Source: Euborellia annulipes (Eukaryota; Arthropoda; Insecta; Dermaptera; Anisolabididae). Taken from it: a DNA stretch of 64,000 nt. A program made the position numbers and the translations under genes. This document shows positions 11,520-23,800 of the stretch, in pieces. Numbering within the stretch: the first letter of the stretch is position 1; each line of letters opens with the position of its first letter. The notes beneath the pieces are model-generated. The model was not told where the DNA came from and ran no database searches. It saw only the letters and a list, made by a program, of their open reading frames with translations. The stretch is from positions 62,001 to 126,000 of the forward strand of contig JAKCPI010013920.1 in assembly GCA_023213315.1 (NCBI GenBank), given 5' to 3'.

Positions 11520-11892
11520 GAAAAGATTTTTCCATCCCTTGTAATGAGGAATCCCTCATTAGAAATCCTGGAACAGGGAATTAAAATATTACATTCGATT
11601 ACCGAAGGTAAATAGCCACAGACATTCAGATATCATTCCAAAAACTTCTTGAATTCTGGGGCAACTCCAACAAGTTGTTTTTTTCTAAAAAATTTCATAA
11701 ACTCTTATGATTAGACATCAATAATGTTCATGGGAATAATCAGCTTTATATAAAAGGTGTTAAAAAATAGTTCTATTTTGTTTGAATTAAAGTGAAAATA
11801 AATTAAACGTTGATTTTACCTGTTGATTTTTGCAGTTGCCTTTCCTTATGATTTTTCCATCCCTTGCAATGCCGAATCCCTCATCAGAAATC
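11520..11892 (-). other. Two D modules in the right arm
   Basis: D'' (11820-11892) keeps the frame ISDEGFGIARDGKIIRK. A diverged partial D (11521-11568) reads ISNEGFLITRDGKIF and then diverges. Between them is the empty site for the 6901-7176 hAT insertion. Two D modules in series suggest a local duplication within the arm. Confidence 0.45.
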
Positions 11893-12143
11893 CTGGAACA
11901 GAGAATTAAAATAATTACATTTTTTTTTAAATAATGAATAAAGGGAATCTTACTGTAATTAATTTTATTTTTTTATTATTAATAAAGAAAAATTACTAAA
12001 ATAATTATTAACATGCTTAGACTGTTACTGATTTAGAATTACAATAACAAGGAGAGGATAGGGCTACAGCAAATATTAAAGTATCTATTTTTTTGGTGAT
12101 TGAAAGAGAGCATAGAAAATAAACAAAGATTTATAGTTCTTAC

Positions 12144-12224
12144 CCTGCGATGATCTCAGCAATTTTCTATCGGAAACTGTTAACACCGTTCTCTCTTTGC
12201 ATCTTCTTTTTTTTGGCAGGAAAT
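12144..12224 (-). other. Exon-like module C, right-arm copy
   Basis: Minus-strand copy of the 4648-4727 module with the same acceptor (AATTACAG) and donor (GTAAGAAC) borders and a nearly identical sequence. Confidence 0.5.
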
Positions 12225-12489
12225 CTGTAATTTAATTAAATTGTATTAAATCAAAAACAAAGATAAATAATAAATAGACATTACCTTATATATATATATA
12301 TAACTATATTAGATGATTGGATGTGATTTTGTTTTCATTTAAAGTTTAATCACCTCAGATGATTTATAATCGTATCTAAAATTAAATTAATATTTATTTA
12401 ATATTAGAATAATAGAATAAATAAAAATAAATAATATTATAGATTATCTAATTTTATATTTTTTCATAAAATATCTCACTGGAGTTTCA

Positions 12490-12908
12490 ACAAATCAAAT
12501 GAGAAGTAGTCCCTTCTGATTATATCTTTTTTGAATGGATGATAAGGTCGAAAGACTTGCTGATTGGCATGGGCTCATGACTTGCAGGGAGCTTGTTCCA
12601 GTAGAGCTAGGTCTTGTGGACAAAGGAAGACTGAAATGACAGGTTCTTCTAGTCGTAAACTTGACTACATAGGGAAGATGCCTCTCTTCTGTCGGGTATT
12701 TGTTGCATCTGGTGGATTGACGAGCTCGGCGGAGAATCTTTTTACTTTTAGATCATCCTTTGCCTTTCCTCTCCAAAGGTGGGAACCATACTCGAGACAT
12801 GGCCGAATTTGTGCCTTGTAAAGCGTTTGTTTTGATAAAAGAAAAACTAAAAATCCCTTCTAACTTCATCAAAGGTATTTATTTGTCTTTTGTTGATAGA
12901 TGACAACC
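12490..12908 (-). pseudogene. A2 module with LINE fragment, right arm
   Basis: Reverse-oriented copy of 3992-4420 and 5226-5680. The LINE reverse-transcriptase C-terminal fragment is on the minus strand at about 12660-12830. The plus-strand 85-codon frame here is its antisense. Confidence 0.6.
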
Positions 12909-13572
12909 TGAAAAAAATAAAATAAATTATTTAAATAATATTATAATGGTATTCTTAAATAATCAATAAACTATATTTATAAATGAATATTTAAAGGGAA
13001 ATTTATATAAATTTAAAATATTTAAAACATTTATGAAATAAGCTTTCTTTAAATTATCGAAAAATAAAGTAAGCATGAGGTTTTAAAGATGTATAATGTA
13101 CCGACAGGGTCGATATTAAATCATTTACCTTGTGATTATTTCATTGTTTTTGAGAAAATAAAATTTAGCGAAACTTTTTGAAGTTTAATTAGAAAAGAAT
13201 TCAAAAATGGATTTCCATCTCTCTTTTATGAAAACAATGAAATAATCACCACCTGAGAAAATAAATGAAGTGATTACTTACTTTACTCATTTCTCCTTAT
13301 TTGTCTTTATTTAAAAACCTTTGCAATCATTTAGAAAATTGCTCGCTGTGGCTAATATTCGCCCCTCCCCTTAGAGTAGTCCGTGCCTCCCTAGAGAAAA
13401 CATTTAGAAAACGCTGATTTAGACTTTAAGAATTATTTAACAATTTTATTTTTAGACCCATTATTAATATTAACTTTAAACAATTAGTTTTGTAGATGAG
13501 AATATTTATTTCTATGTTTTAAGAATGCCTTCTGATTTAAATTGAAAAAATAAATAAATATTTTGCACTTAC

Positions 13573-14167
13573 ATTGATTATAATTCCCGCGAAGCTCTCG
13601 ATGCTGTTTGCAGCATCTATAAATCTTGATTTATAGGTGATAAATAAATGTTGAATGTCATAATAAATGCATCGAAACGTTTCCAGCTAATTAGTAAAAA
13701 GCATTCAGAGCATTGTTTTATGTCTCACTCAGCCTCTAGACATCCTTGATTAAATGTTGAATGTTATCTAGATGAGAAGTCGTTGGGTCGATATCTGAAA
13801 ATAAAAATAAAGATTATTTAATTGAAGATTTCTAGACTAGTAAATATATTATCTTGATAAATAATCCTTAATTATAAATACAGACTAATAATATTAACTT
13901 GACAAATTGTTTTTAAGATGCCAGATATCTCAATGCTTTCTTATTAATCTCTAAAAGTTTTTAATCTAAAGTTGCTTAATCTTAAAAAAAATTAATTAAT
14001 AGAAAGCAAGTAGTGTAAATAAGAAGAAAGAGATGGTCTTACCCCTCTTTTGAATCTTCAATGTTTCAAGTGCCAGTTTGCTACTTTTATGAAAAGAAAA
14101 TCAGAAATTCCTTCTCCCTTCATCAAAGGTATTTATTTGACTTGTTGATAGCTGTCAAACAGAGAAC
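13573..14167 (-). other. Exon-like modules B and A1, proximal right-arm copy
   Basis: B is at 13573-13794 and A1 at 14043-14167. Splice-like borders are conserved and the sequences match the left-arm modules closely, with small insertions in B. Confidence 0.5.
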
Positions 14168-14579
14168 CTGAAAACAAAATTAAAATAAGTATGTTATTTA
14201 AATAATATTATTATAATAGAATTCTTAAATAATCAATAAACTATATCTCATTTATAAATGAATCTTTTATTTATTTAACATAAAGTTTCCATAATTAATT
14301 AAACTAAGAGAATTCAAAAAAGGATTTCCATCTTCTTTTATAAAAACAATCACATAAGAAAAGGAATGGTGATTACTCACTTTTGAAAGTTCTTAAAGAT
14401 TTCCAAATTCATTTTATCTTTTATTGGTGCTGTAGAATTAACAAATCTGAAAATAAAAAATAAAATGTTAGGCCTATATATTAGTTTTTAGATAAATTTC
14501 AAATGGAACAATTTATAATTTATTTGTAAATTTTCAATTCCCATGCATATTTAATAATAGATAAGTAATTTGTTATATA

Positions 14580-14774
14580 TACACTCACCGGCCCAACAAA
14601 CAAATTCTTTTAATTTCCAAATTTAAGCTTCTTCCATGTGTCAAAATAATATTAAATACAGCTTATATTTGATTGAATAATTATTAAATTAGAAAGAAAT
14701 AAAATTTATTATTAAATTTGAGGTGTTTTCAGAAAATAAAAAGAGGGTAGGCGGTAATTATGCCGGTGAGTGTG
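14580..14774. mobile_element. MITE with CACTCACCGGC terminal repeats
   Basis: Ends CACTCACCGGC and GCCGGTGAGTG, both abutting TA, as expected for a Tc1/mariner-type target. The interior is AT-rich and non-coding. Confidence 0.6.
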
Positions 14775-15545
14775 TATATATATATATGGAGTAGATACGT
14801 AGGGTAGTATATATATGGAAAATAAAAATTGAAATACTATTATCATCTTTGCAAAAATAATTAATATTTTGATTTAAATATTAGATATACTAGATAAGCT
14901 TTATCTTTTGGTGTGCTTTGAAATTAAAAAATAAAATAAAACGAAATGGGAAGAAAATAAAAAGGCAAGAGCAAATGATTGGAATTGTACAAAAAAATCA
15001 AGAGAAAGTAAAAATTAAAAAACCAAAGTCATGCAATCTACGAAGAGGGTGAATCTTAAATTCCAAGTTCAATTTTAAAATAAATAATTTAAAGAAAAAA
15101 TAATAAATTCTTATAATCCATCCAAGAGTAAGGCATGCAATTATTTTACAAATAATGTTGAATAATAATAACCGATTTAAATTTATTATTTAATCAATCA
15201 CTTAAACCATTTTTAAAGTGTTAATAAAATTAGAAATAGTTTTAAAAAGGCAAAAATATGAAATAGAATTGAAAATAAAATAGAAATATAACCTATGAAG
15301 AGCAAATGACATTAAACGATAATTTCTATATTTTTAGTGGCAACTTGATATGAATTTTAATTTACAAATTAAATTAGTAGCACAAAAAAATGAAAGAAAT
15401 GCAAATTAAATAATAAATACCTTTTAATATTGAGATAATTGAAAACTGGTCTTAACAAATCACTAGCATGTGATGAGAAAAAAAAGAGGCAAGTCAGAGG
15501 CGAGTTCTCATATAAAAGTTGGTTCAATTACTTGATGAAAACACA

Positions 15546-16130
15546 AAAAAAAAAAATCAAAAATAAATAAAATATTAAATATTAATTTATTTTACTATTT
15601 AAATTAAATATATTAAAAGAAATATATAATTTTTATCAATTAATTCCATCGAACCCAAACTTGTTGAATTAAAGGTTGGTTCAATTACTTGTCAAAATTC
15701 ACTTTAAAAAAAAAATTGAAACATTTTCTATAAATTGAAAATAAAATTTAAATATAAATTATTTTTCCATCTTAAATAAAATATATATTTTTAATTAAAA
15801 GAAAATAATTTTTAATCATTAAATACACCAACCTCCCAAAGTTTGTTGGTTCAAAAAGTTGTTGCATTTCAAATTATAAACATATTTTGTTAATTTTCAA
15901 ATATATAGGCATTTTGCCATGGTATAAAATAAAATATTCAATTTCTTTTAGAGAATGGTTCAATGGCTTTTTTTTAAATTCCTATAAAAAACGGTGCCCA
16001 ACCCTCGGAGAAAAGTTAATTGTGGTCAACAAAATATTTTTAAATGACACCTACTCCACATTTAATTATTATTTATTTTTTTTCTTTTCAACAAAAATAT
16101 ATTTTTTAATATCATCATCATTAACATACC
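15546..16130. other. AT-rich flank of the inverted duplication
   Basis: Repeats of the phrase GGTTCAATTACTTG at irregular spacing (about 15523, 15677, and a weaker form near 15846) are shared with 1540 and 1700 on the opposite strand. The 116-codon frame at 15887-16237 is not supported. Confidence 0.4.
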
Positions 16131-16134
16131 GAGC

Positions 16135-16610
16135 TCCAGAAGTCGACGCCATCTGCCCCTGTCAACGGGTACCCAATTCGCTATGTCCTGCAGTCCTGCA
16201 GCCCGCAGAGTCATCCCGACACCGTCGTCGACACTAATCGAGTCATCTCAGGCTAGGGCTTCCAATTCTCAAGTATCCCCCAGGGTTGTCCTTCATGATA
16301 CGCTTGGCATTTCGCTTTCGTCCAAAGCCATCTTCATTATAATTTTTATAATGTTGTGTTCATTATAATATAATGAGTAATAATAATAATAATCAGATCC
16401 TCCCCCCCCCCCATCATTCAATCGCCCAAATATCCGTCCCCACAGAAGGCTCCTCGTCTTTCTTACTGATTCCAATTTTCAAAAGTATAAGTTAATACGG
16501 GCCTTACGAGTGTTTTGTAGAGTCTACACTTGGTGGAACATGGGACCCAAATACTCTCATAAGTCCGAAGTAGTACTTATTCGCGGAGAATATTTTTTTT
16601 TTTTTCCTTT
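16135..16610 (-). pseudogene. Degenerate C-terminal end of a non-LTR retrotransposon
   Basis: On the minus strand, fragments in shifting frames include LRAAGLQDIANWVPVDRGRW followed by RRLLE. This matches the typical last residues of LINE ORF2 proteins, where a basic DRxxWRxLL motif precedes the stop. Upstream pieces near 16480-16600 resemble the conserved region before it. Stops, frameshifts and a G run near 16400 show it is dead. Confidence 0.5.
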
Positions 16611-16708
16611 CGCTAATATTGATGGTATCGTTTAATAACTAACCAAGGTATGGGTAGGTCCCGATCAGGTACATGGCTGGAAGAAGACTTTTGTGATATA
16701 GGCAGGTA

Positions 16709-17117
16709 CAGTGAGGGACAATATTAAGTCCCACCCATACGTTTTCTACTTGTGATTATTTCATAGTTTAAAAAAAAATATTATACAATTTTTAATGGAA
16801 ACTTTCATAATTCAAACCTAGAAAATTTCCAATAAATATTTTCATTTTCTTTTATAAAAACAATGAAATAATCACAAGTAGAAAACCAGGGCCGGATCTA
16901 GGGGGGGGGGGGGCAGTGGGTGTGTGTGCCCCGGGCGGCAGATATCAGGGGGCGGCAATTAAAGAAAGATTTACTAAAAAAAAGGTAAAATGATATGAAT
17001 TTTGTATAGAAAATTTTAAGGAGTGGACGGAAAATTAAATTTTGCCCCCCATAAAAAATATCCTAGTTCCGGCCCTGTAGAAAACGCATGGGTGGGACTT
17101 AACTTTGGCGCTCACTG
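16709..17117. mobile_element. TA-flanked MITE (CAGTGAGGGAC family), interrupted
   Basis: The left end is CAGTGAGGGACAATATTAAG and the right end has GTGGGACTTAACTT and CTCACTG. Both sides abut TA, as in Tc1/mariner insertions. The long inverted repeats include TTCTACTTGTGATTATTTCA. The element is split by a hAT MITE at 16887-17077. A second, intact copy lies at 19776-19984. Confidence 0.8.
16887..17077. mobile_element. hAT MITE, CAGGGCCGGA family, copy 1
   Basis: Ends CAGGGCCGGATCTAG and TAGTTCCGGCCCTG with a perfect 8-bp duplication TAGAAAAC (16879-16886 and 17078-17085). Inserted into the right arm of the 16709-17117 MITE. It has a long G run at the left and no open frame. Sister copies are at 39446-39651 and 49353-49525. 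Confidence 0.9.
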
Positions 17118-17149
17118 TACTTTGTTTTCTATTCGTTGATTAAACCCCA

Positions 17150-17330
17150 TTTTTTTCGTCGATTTTTCCAGAGATGTGAATGCCTCCAGTGCACGCTCAG
17201 ATCTTCATTATGTCTAAATGTCCGCGTATATTATTCATACATGAGTATGTTTTTTTTGATAGTGGACGCATCGTCCGATGGGCCCCGATAATCGAACCCA
17301 GGATCTCCATTCAGTCAGCATTCTTAAAAA
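17150..17330 (-). repeat. tRNA-derived SINE candidate
   Basis: On the minus strand a box-B-like GGGTTCGATTATC lies within GATCCTGGGTTCGATTATCG near 17291-17311, followed by an A run and a non-tRNA body. A box-A is not clear, so the call rests mainly on box B. Confidence 0.4.
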
Positions 17331-17806
17331 AATTATAATGGCAAAAATCAACACAACTTTCTTTACCCGAAAAAGTGTATCCCCACATTTTTTTAAATAA
17401 ACCTTGGATAAAATTAACGCACCACCTTAATTTCTGAATTTTATCCCTAACATATGAATCTACAGTAATATGACAAAAGTCATATCTAGATAAAATTACC
17501 CTCCCTGGTGCACCCTTTTGGAGTGTGAATCCGTCCTTTTAAAGTTATTTTTGAAGAGATCCATTTGTTGTATGATGTACACCTATTATCCTAGGCCATT
17601 TCACGAGTTGGCCTTCTTCCAGTAGTATTGATATAAAAGTCCTAACCGCTTTAAATTATGCATAAACTAGTTCTACAATGTCCTGCCAAATTTTAACAAC
17701 AAATAACAAAGAATATTACTATTTTAGTTCGAAAACAAAATATTTTGGTTTTATTTAGAATGACACTAAATTAAAGTTATACATTAGGCTTCAAAATTAA
17801 TTTAAA

Positions 17807-20800
17807 ATGGAAGAAGATGATGAAGAAGAGGAGGAAGTACCATTACCATCCGAAATAAGCAAAGAAGAAGGTATTTTTAATTGGTCAGATTAAAAAAAAA
17901 TGTTCGGAAACAGTGACGTTTTCAGGAGATGGTAGTGGGAAGTTTCAATTCAATGCAGTGCAATAAAATAGGGCGAAATGGTCTCATGCCCCCCCCCCCC
18001 CCAATTCTGTAGTTACGCCCATGTGTTTTAATGCCATTGAGCGTTTTGCTCTATCGGTGTGCGTTGGCATTGAACAAAACGTTTTATCAGAAAACGTTTT
18101 TGCTCAATTGGTGTGCGTTCAGCCTAAATATGTATTTATATTCCCCCACAACCCTTTTGACTTTGGCCTATAAAACTGTTTTTTATTTATAAACTTTGGG
18201 ATATGAGTTTAATGTCAATGCCAAAGTAATATTTTTGAAAAAATTTTGAGGTTTTGTATGTCAGAATGAAAAACAAATATCTTCAGAAAAAATCTATCTA
18301 AAAAAGTATCTTTTGTGAGTCGAGATATCCAAAAATTCATTGTATCTTGCCGAACTCTGTTCCTGCGTTATAGACAGAGGGTACGATAAAGAGGACTTGA
18401 CTACAAAAATAAAATACACACATATACTATATATATATATATATATAATGATCATTGTTTTAGGAAATGTTCCTCTAATAGAAATTGAGCCTCCGGAATC
18501 AATGGTTCCGGACTCAGAAAAATTCTACAATGAATTTAAAACACGTTACTGGGATAATGAAGGCGAATTGCAGGAGAGAAGTGAATCAATCACTGGAACA
18601 ATCGACATCTTATCAGAACCCATATCGTCTATAGTTGGAGAAATGGGCCTTCAGAAAACCCACTTCATCGACTATGACAAATACAGCGACATTCATACCC
18701 CGCCAGATTGTTCTCTCATTGATATTACGGTATTCTTGTTGCTTTTAATTCATTAAAATATTTAAAAAAAACAAACTATTTTTCAACCATTTTCATTTAA
18801 CTAATAAAATAATGAAATCAGAGATGAAATATTTAATTTACTAAGAACTCCATTTTTTCATCTCAATAGTTTAAAATCATGTAAATTAGTTAGTATTGAA
18901 ATAAACTAAATTTAATTTTGATTTCATTTTCTATTAATTATCAAATACATCTTACAGCAAATTAAAGTTTATAGCGAAAAAAGTAGCGATAAAGGACTCC
19001 TAGGTCGAGGGCTATATCCATTTCCAACTTTGGAAGATCCAGGACTTACAAAAGCACTCTATGAAACCATAGGTAATTTTGATACTCTTTTTTTAATATT
19101 TTCAAAATTAAAATAAAGAAAAGATAAAGTACCTGTCTGGGCGTTAGTGAAAATGTTATAGACTTCAAAGTATTTTGGAGAAAATCCTTATTGATCCTCG
19201 GAATTTCTCAATGAGCTTCTTAGTAAAACTTATTTGGTCGGCAGCCCATTCTATTATTTATTTTTTTGCAGTGATTGTTCCAATTTATCCACCTGATGGA
19301 CAACAACGTTACTTAGATGTTTGTGCCAAATTAGGTCGATATCCAGCTAAAAGATTCTACAATTCACTTTTGACTAATAGATGTAATATGAGGGTAATAT
19401 TTTCAAATTTTCGATTCTCAGACGAGTAAATATATATATATATACTGTATATACCTGGTATATATATATATTAGGGTGGCACTTATTTACCAAACTTAAA
19501 ATTCTGAACGGTTCGCCCCCCAGATCATTAAATTCTCACAAAAAAATAGGATTGCGATGGTAAAAGCCCTCAAAAATTAAGCGTTTAAACGTGCCGAAAT
19601 GCTAATGAAGATTAGCATAAAATGTACTTCAAACAATTTCTACGAAAAATTTCACTGATAAACGTTTTAAAGAGAATCTAAAAAATATTTGATTTATGAA
19701 TTTTAATCAAAATCGTTGGAATGAATTTTGAGAAAATTGAAAAAAAAAAAAAAAAAAAAAAAAACTGAAAAAGTAGAGTGAGGGTCAATATTAAGTCCTA
19801 CCCATCTTTTTCTACTTGTGATTATTTCATTGTTTTAATAAAAGAAAATGAAAATCTTTATTGGAAATATTCTAAGTTTGAACCATGAAAGTTTCCATTA
19901 AAAAATATGTAATATTTTTTTAAAAATAATAAAATAATCACAAGTAGAGAATGCATGGGTGGGACTTAATATTGTCCCTCACTGAACATTAGTAAAGTAC
20001 TAGTACTTTTTGGCCAAGGTGGTTGAAATTTTATATTTAAGTTAGGCACTCCCCTTGGGAGGGGGCACGAAGCTTTTGAACAAAATCCGCCAAAAAGTAC
20101 TAGTACTTAAATATAAAATTTCAACCACCTTAGCCAAAAGGTACTAGTACTTTACTAAAGTACTTTTTCAGTTTTTTTCGATTTTCTCAAAATTCACTCC
20201 AACGATTTTGATTAAAATTAATAAAATATTTTTTAGATTCTCTTTAAAAAGTATATCAGTGAAATTTTTCGTAGAAATCGTTTGAAGTACATTTAATGCT
20301 AAACTTCATTAGCATTTCAGCACGGTTTAAACGCTTAATCTGAGGGCTTTTACCATTTGTGAGAATTTAATGATCTGGGGGGCGAACCGTTCAGAATTCT
20401 AAGTTTGGTAAATAAGTGCCACCCTAATATATATATATTTTCAAATTAGAAAATTTTCTGGCTAAGGTCCTGAATATATAAATATAATATTATTAATTGA
20501 ATGAAGGTTCTGGGGGGGGGGTTTTTTTTTATATTTGGAGGGAGCACCGACAACCCCTCTCTTTTTTTTTTTTGTTTGTTTTTTATTTTTTTAAAATATT
20601 TTTTAATTTTTAATTTTTTTTTTTTAAGTGTGCACCCAAACAATCATTAATAAAAAACACACCCTAAAAAATAAATAAAAAAAAATAAAAAAAAATATAA
20701 TACAAAAAAAACCGCTAATATAATATTATTAAGTGAATTTCATCTTCTAGTTTTATGGATTCGATCCTCGCACAATGAGAGCTATAACTGATGCACTGCA

Positions 20801-23800
20801 ATTCAATACTACAGTGATTGAGTTGGACCTTCAAGATAACTTCCTCTCTAGGGATGCCTGCTATCATCTCGGGCAGTTGCTCATGACAAACAAATTCATT
20901 CGGATTCTAAATCTTCGGAGTTGCAAGTAAGAGGAAAATAATTTTTTCCTAATGCTCCAACATAATTGATTGGTAGCCAATTCAAATGAAATAAATTTTT
21001 TCTTCTGGAAAGATCTTGACTTCTTTAAAATATCTAATTTTTTTTCCTTCTCAGTTTAGGCATTCAAGGCGCAGAGACGATTGCAACTGGCTTGTTGGAG
21101 AATGACAGTTTACGAGTTCTAGATATGAGTCATAATCATTTAGAGGATGCCGGATTAGAATTTCTTAAAAGTGCTCTTATGTTCTCTTTAATTGAATATT
21201 TGGATTTGAGTTATAATAGTATTGGCGATGCGGGAGCTTCAGTAATCGGTGAAATTATGTGCGAAAATGGAAGTATCGAGGAATTAAATGTTTCATGGAA
21301 TTTCATTTTTAATAGACCAGGTAGTTTTTTTTTTATTCGTTATCAATTAAGTGATCCTCTTTTTGTTAAATTTTTCAAGTTGTAATCCTTTGACATATAT
21401 TAGGTGCACAACTAAGTTTCCGGTTTTTTTTTTGATCAATGAAAAATGAAAAAATTCAAAAGATATAAAAAAAAATGGTTTATTCGAAGTATCGCCCTTC
21501 GCTAACTACACATTTTTGCTATCTCTTTGGCAATACATGAACACCGCAACGATAAAATGACGCGTCCTTCGAGCGAAACCATTCACCCAGCAGTACTTTG
21601 AATTTGGCCAAGTATTCTGCCAATCCATGCGCCATCGACCGGAGCAAGTGATAATCGGACAGGACCAGATCTGGAGAATATAGCGGGTGCGGTAGCAGAT
21701 CTTATTTCACCATTTTGATGGCGCCCTGAATGATGGAATTGCGATTGGACGGTGCGATGCCGTGCTGCAATAACACTCGTTCGTGTCTTGTCCCCATTCT
21801 GGCTGTTTTTCGAGCAATGTCTGGTTCAAATTTATCAGTTATTGTTGGTAGCGATCTCCATTGACTCTTTTTCCCAGTTTCAGCAGCTTATAGTATACAA
21901 TTCTGGTCTCACCAAAGCGTTCTTTATCCTCAGAGTCGAAATCGCCACTTTTGAAGCATTTGAACAGGTGGTTTTCGAGGGTCATATTCAAAAAATGACG
22001 TGCTTCAGCTGCATTTTTTTCCAAGTTAAAACAGAAAAACAAAGCTTCCCGCAAATCCCGTTTCTTTGACCTAAAACTTGACATCTTCGTTGTTAGGAAA
22101 AATAATTGTGTTCGAATTGCGGTTGGTTAACTTTGGTAGATGTCTAACAAATAAAAAAAACAACTTAGGACATGTACTGGTATATCAACTATATGTGTCG
22201 TTAGCACCATACATGTGTGAAACCCGGAAACTTAGTTGCACACCTGGAATAAATATTTTGAAGAATAAATGTTTTATATTTTTGATTTGGAAATTTATTT
22301 AAGGTGTAAAAGATCTACTAAAAGGTGTAAGAAACAATACTAAAATTAAAAGATTTGATATATCTTATAACGCTCTAAGTATAGCAGAAGCCGGTATACG
22401 TTTGCGAAATTTAATTGGAAGATCTGAAACTCTAGAATATCTAGATATTTCAGGTAATAGGTAAGCAAATTTTTTTTTATACAAGTATCAATCCTAGCCT
22501 AAACTTAGATTTAAACATTATAAAAAGCACATTTAATTCACTATTTGTTAATGAATGTGAAATTTGGCGGGTTGGTGACACTAAAAGGAACAACTCAATT
22601 GGTGCAAAATATACCCCCTTCTTGGGGAAGAAAGCCAAAGTTTACTTCCTGCAATCTCAACAGCTGAGGAGATAAAAGAACTAAAATTTTTCATATTATA
22701 TTAATAGTAAAAAAAGCCTGACCTAGGAGCAGATGAATAACTCCTGAGAACGTTGTGGATTAGAAGAGCCAAGCTCTGCTGAACCTCAGGATGGGTGAAA
22801 GAACAAGAGGATTGACGGAAGCAATCAAGACCCAATTTTCCTCTACTCTAAGAAATACAGTCAGAATGAAATCACAAGTCGAAAGACTGAAAAATTTAAA
22901 AAAATCAATTAGCTATATATTGATCAAATAAATAAATACCTTTAGTGTACTTAATTTTCTTTTTAGATTAAATGGCAAAGTTGCAACTATGCTAATTCGA
23001 GGTATCAAAAGAACCCAAACGTTAAAACATCTTAAAATGGGAAATAATCCAATTGATCCTGATAGTGCCCTCGAGATAGTTAGTTGTTTGCTTGAACCTA
23101 AAACAATTTTAGAAATTTTAGATATGGAAAATATCTGGTTTAACAAAGAATACAATCAGGTAAATTTTCTTTTGAAAAATTTAAAAATATTTTGGTCTAA
23201 TAAAAATTATTTATCCTACTCAACAACATTAATCTAGTATTCAGAGACTTTTTCTTTAGGTTGAACAGGATATAAAAGAAATCCGCGATTGTAAAATAAT
23301 AATTGGAGGAATTTATAGTAATTATGAAATAATTGGGCCAGATGTGAAAAAGGTACTTTTGGAACGGGCCACCGTTGAAACGATGTTGCCGAAGAAAAAG
23401 AAAAAGAGAAGGAATTTTGGGTAAAGAAATATTTTTTAAAAAAGTAAAATATACTTTCGAAGTAGTGGAAGATTTACTTATAAGCCCAACGTTCTTACCC
23501 AATATTTTTTAAGAAAGGGTAAGAAAAAAAAGTCAGTCTAGCTCGGGTAACTTGTAGTCGTCATTCACGTTATTTAAAACAATTATTATTGTATAAAAAA
23601 AATATTTTATTTACATTAGTTTGATATATATATATATTAAATTTTTAAATTAAGTTTTTTTAAAAGAATTAATAAAATTAAAGTTGTTTAAATGCTCTCA
23701 GGAACTGTTAATAAAGATATTTTTAAGGATATTTTGAATTAAATTTCTTTCTTTATCTATTGGGTTGTTCGGAAAGTCATTTCGTTTTGCCTAGGTTCTC

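Larger units (their letters stand above)
1700..15545. repeat. Large inverted duplication (palindromic locus)
   Basis: The left arm (about 1.7-7.3 kb, read on +) and the right arm (about 10.4-15.5 kb, read on -) contain the same sequence blocks in opposite orientation. For example, the GGCATGCAATTATTTTAC block near 15134 is the reverse complement of sequence near 2093-2110, and the module starting ATATCGACCCAACGACTTCT occurs at 3053 (+), 13794 (-) and 10748 (-). The arms are not simple mirror images. The left arm order is A1-B-A2-C-D-A2'-C'-D'-E, and the right arm read on - is A1-B-A2-C-D-D-A1-B, so local duplication also occurred. The spacer (7.4-10.4 kb) is mostly unique AT-rich sequence with a GC island. 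Confidence 0.85.

Noticed and set aside
15887..16237. 116-codon plus-strand frame
   Set aside because: Its second half is antisense to the LINE relic and the first half is AT-rich intergenic sequence.
18340..18463. Upstream extension of the frame containing LRR exon 2
   Set aside because: It is intron: a (TA)n tract and a TAG acceptor at 18461-18463 precede the exon, and phase from exon 1 requires the start at 18464.
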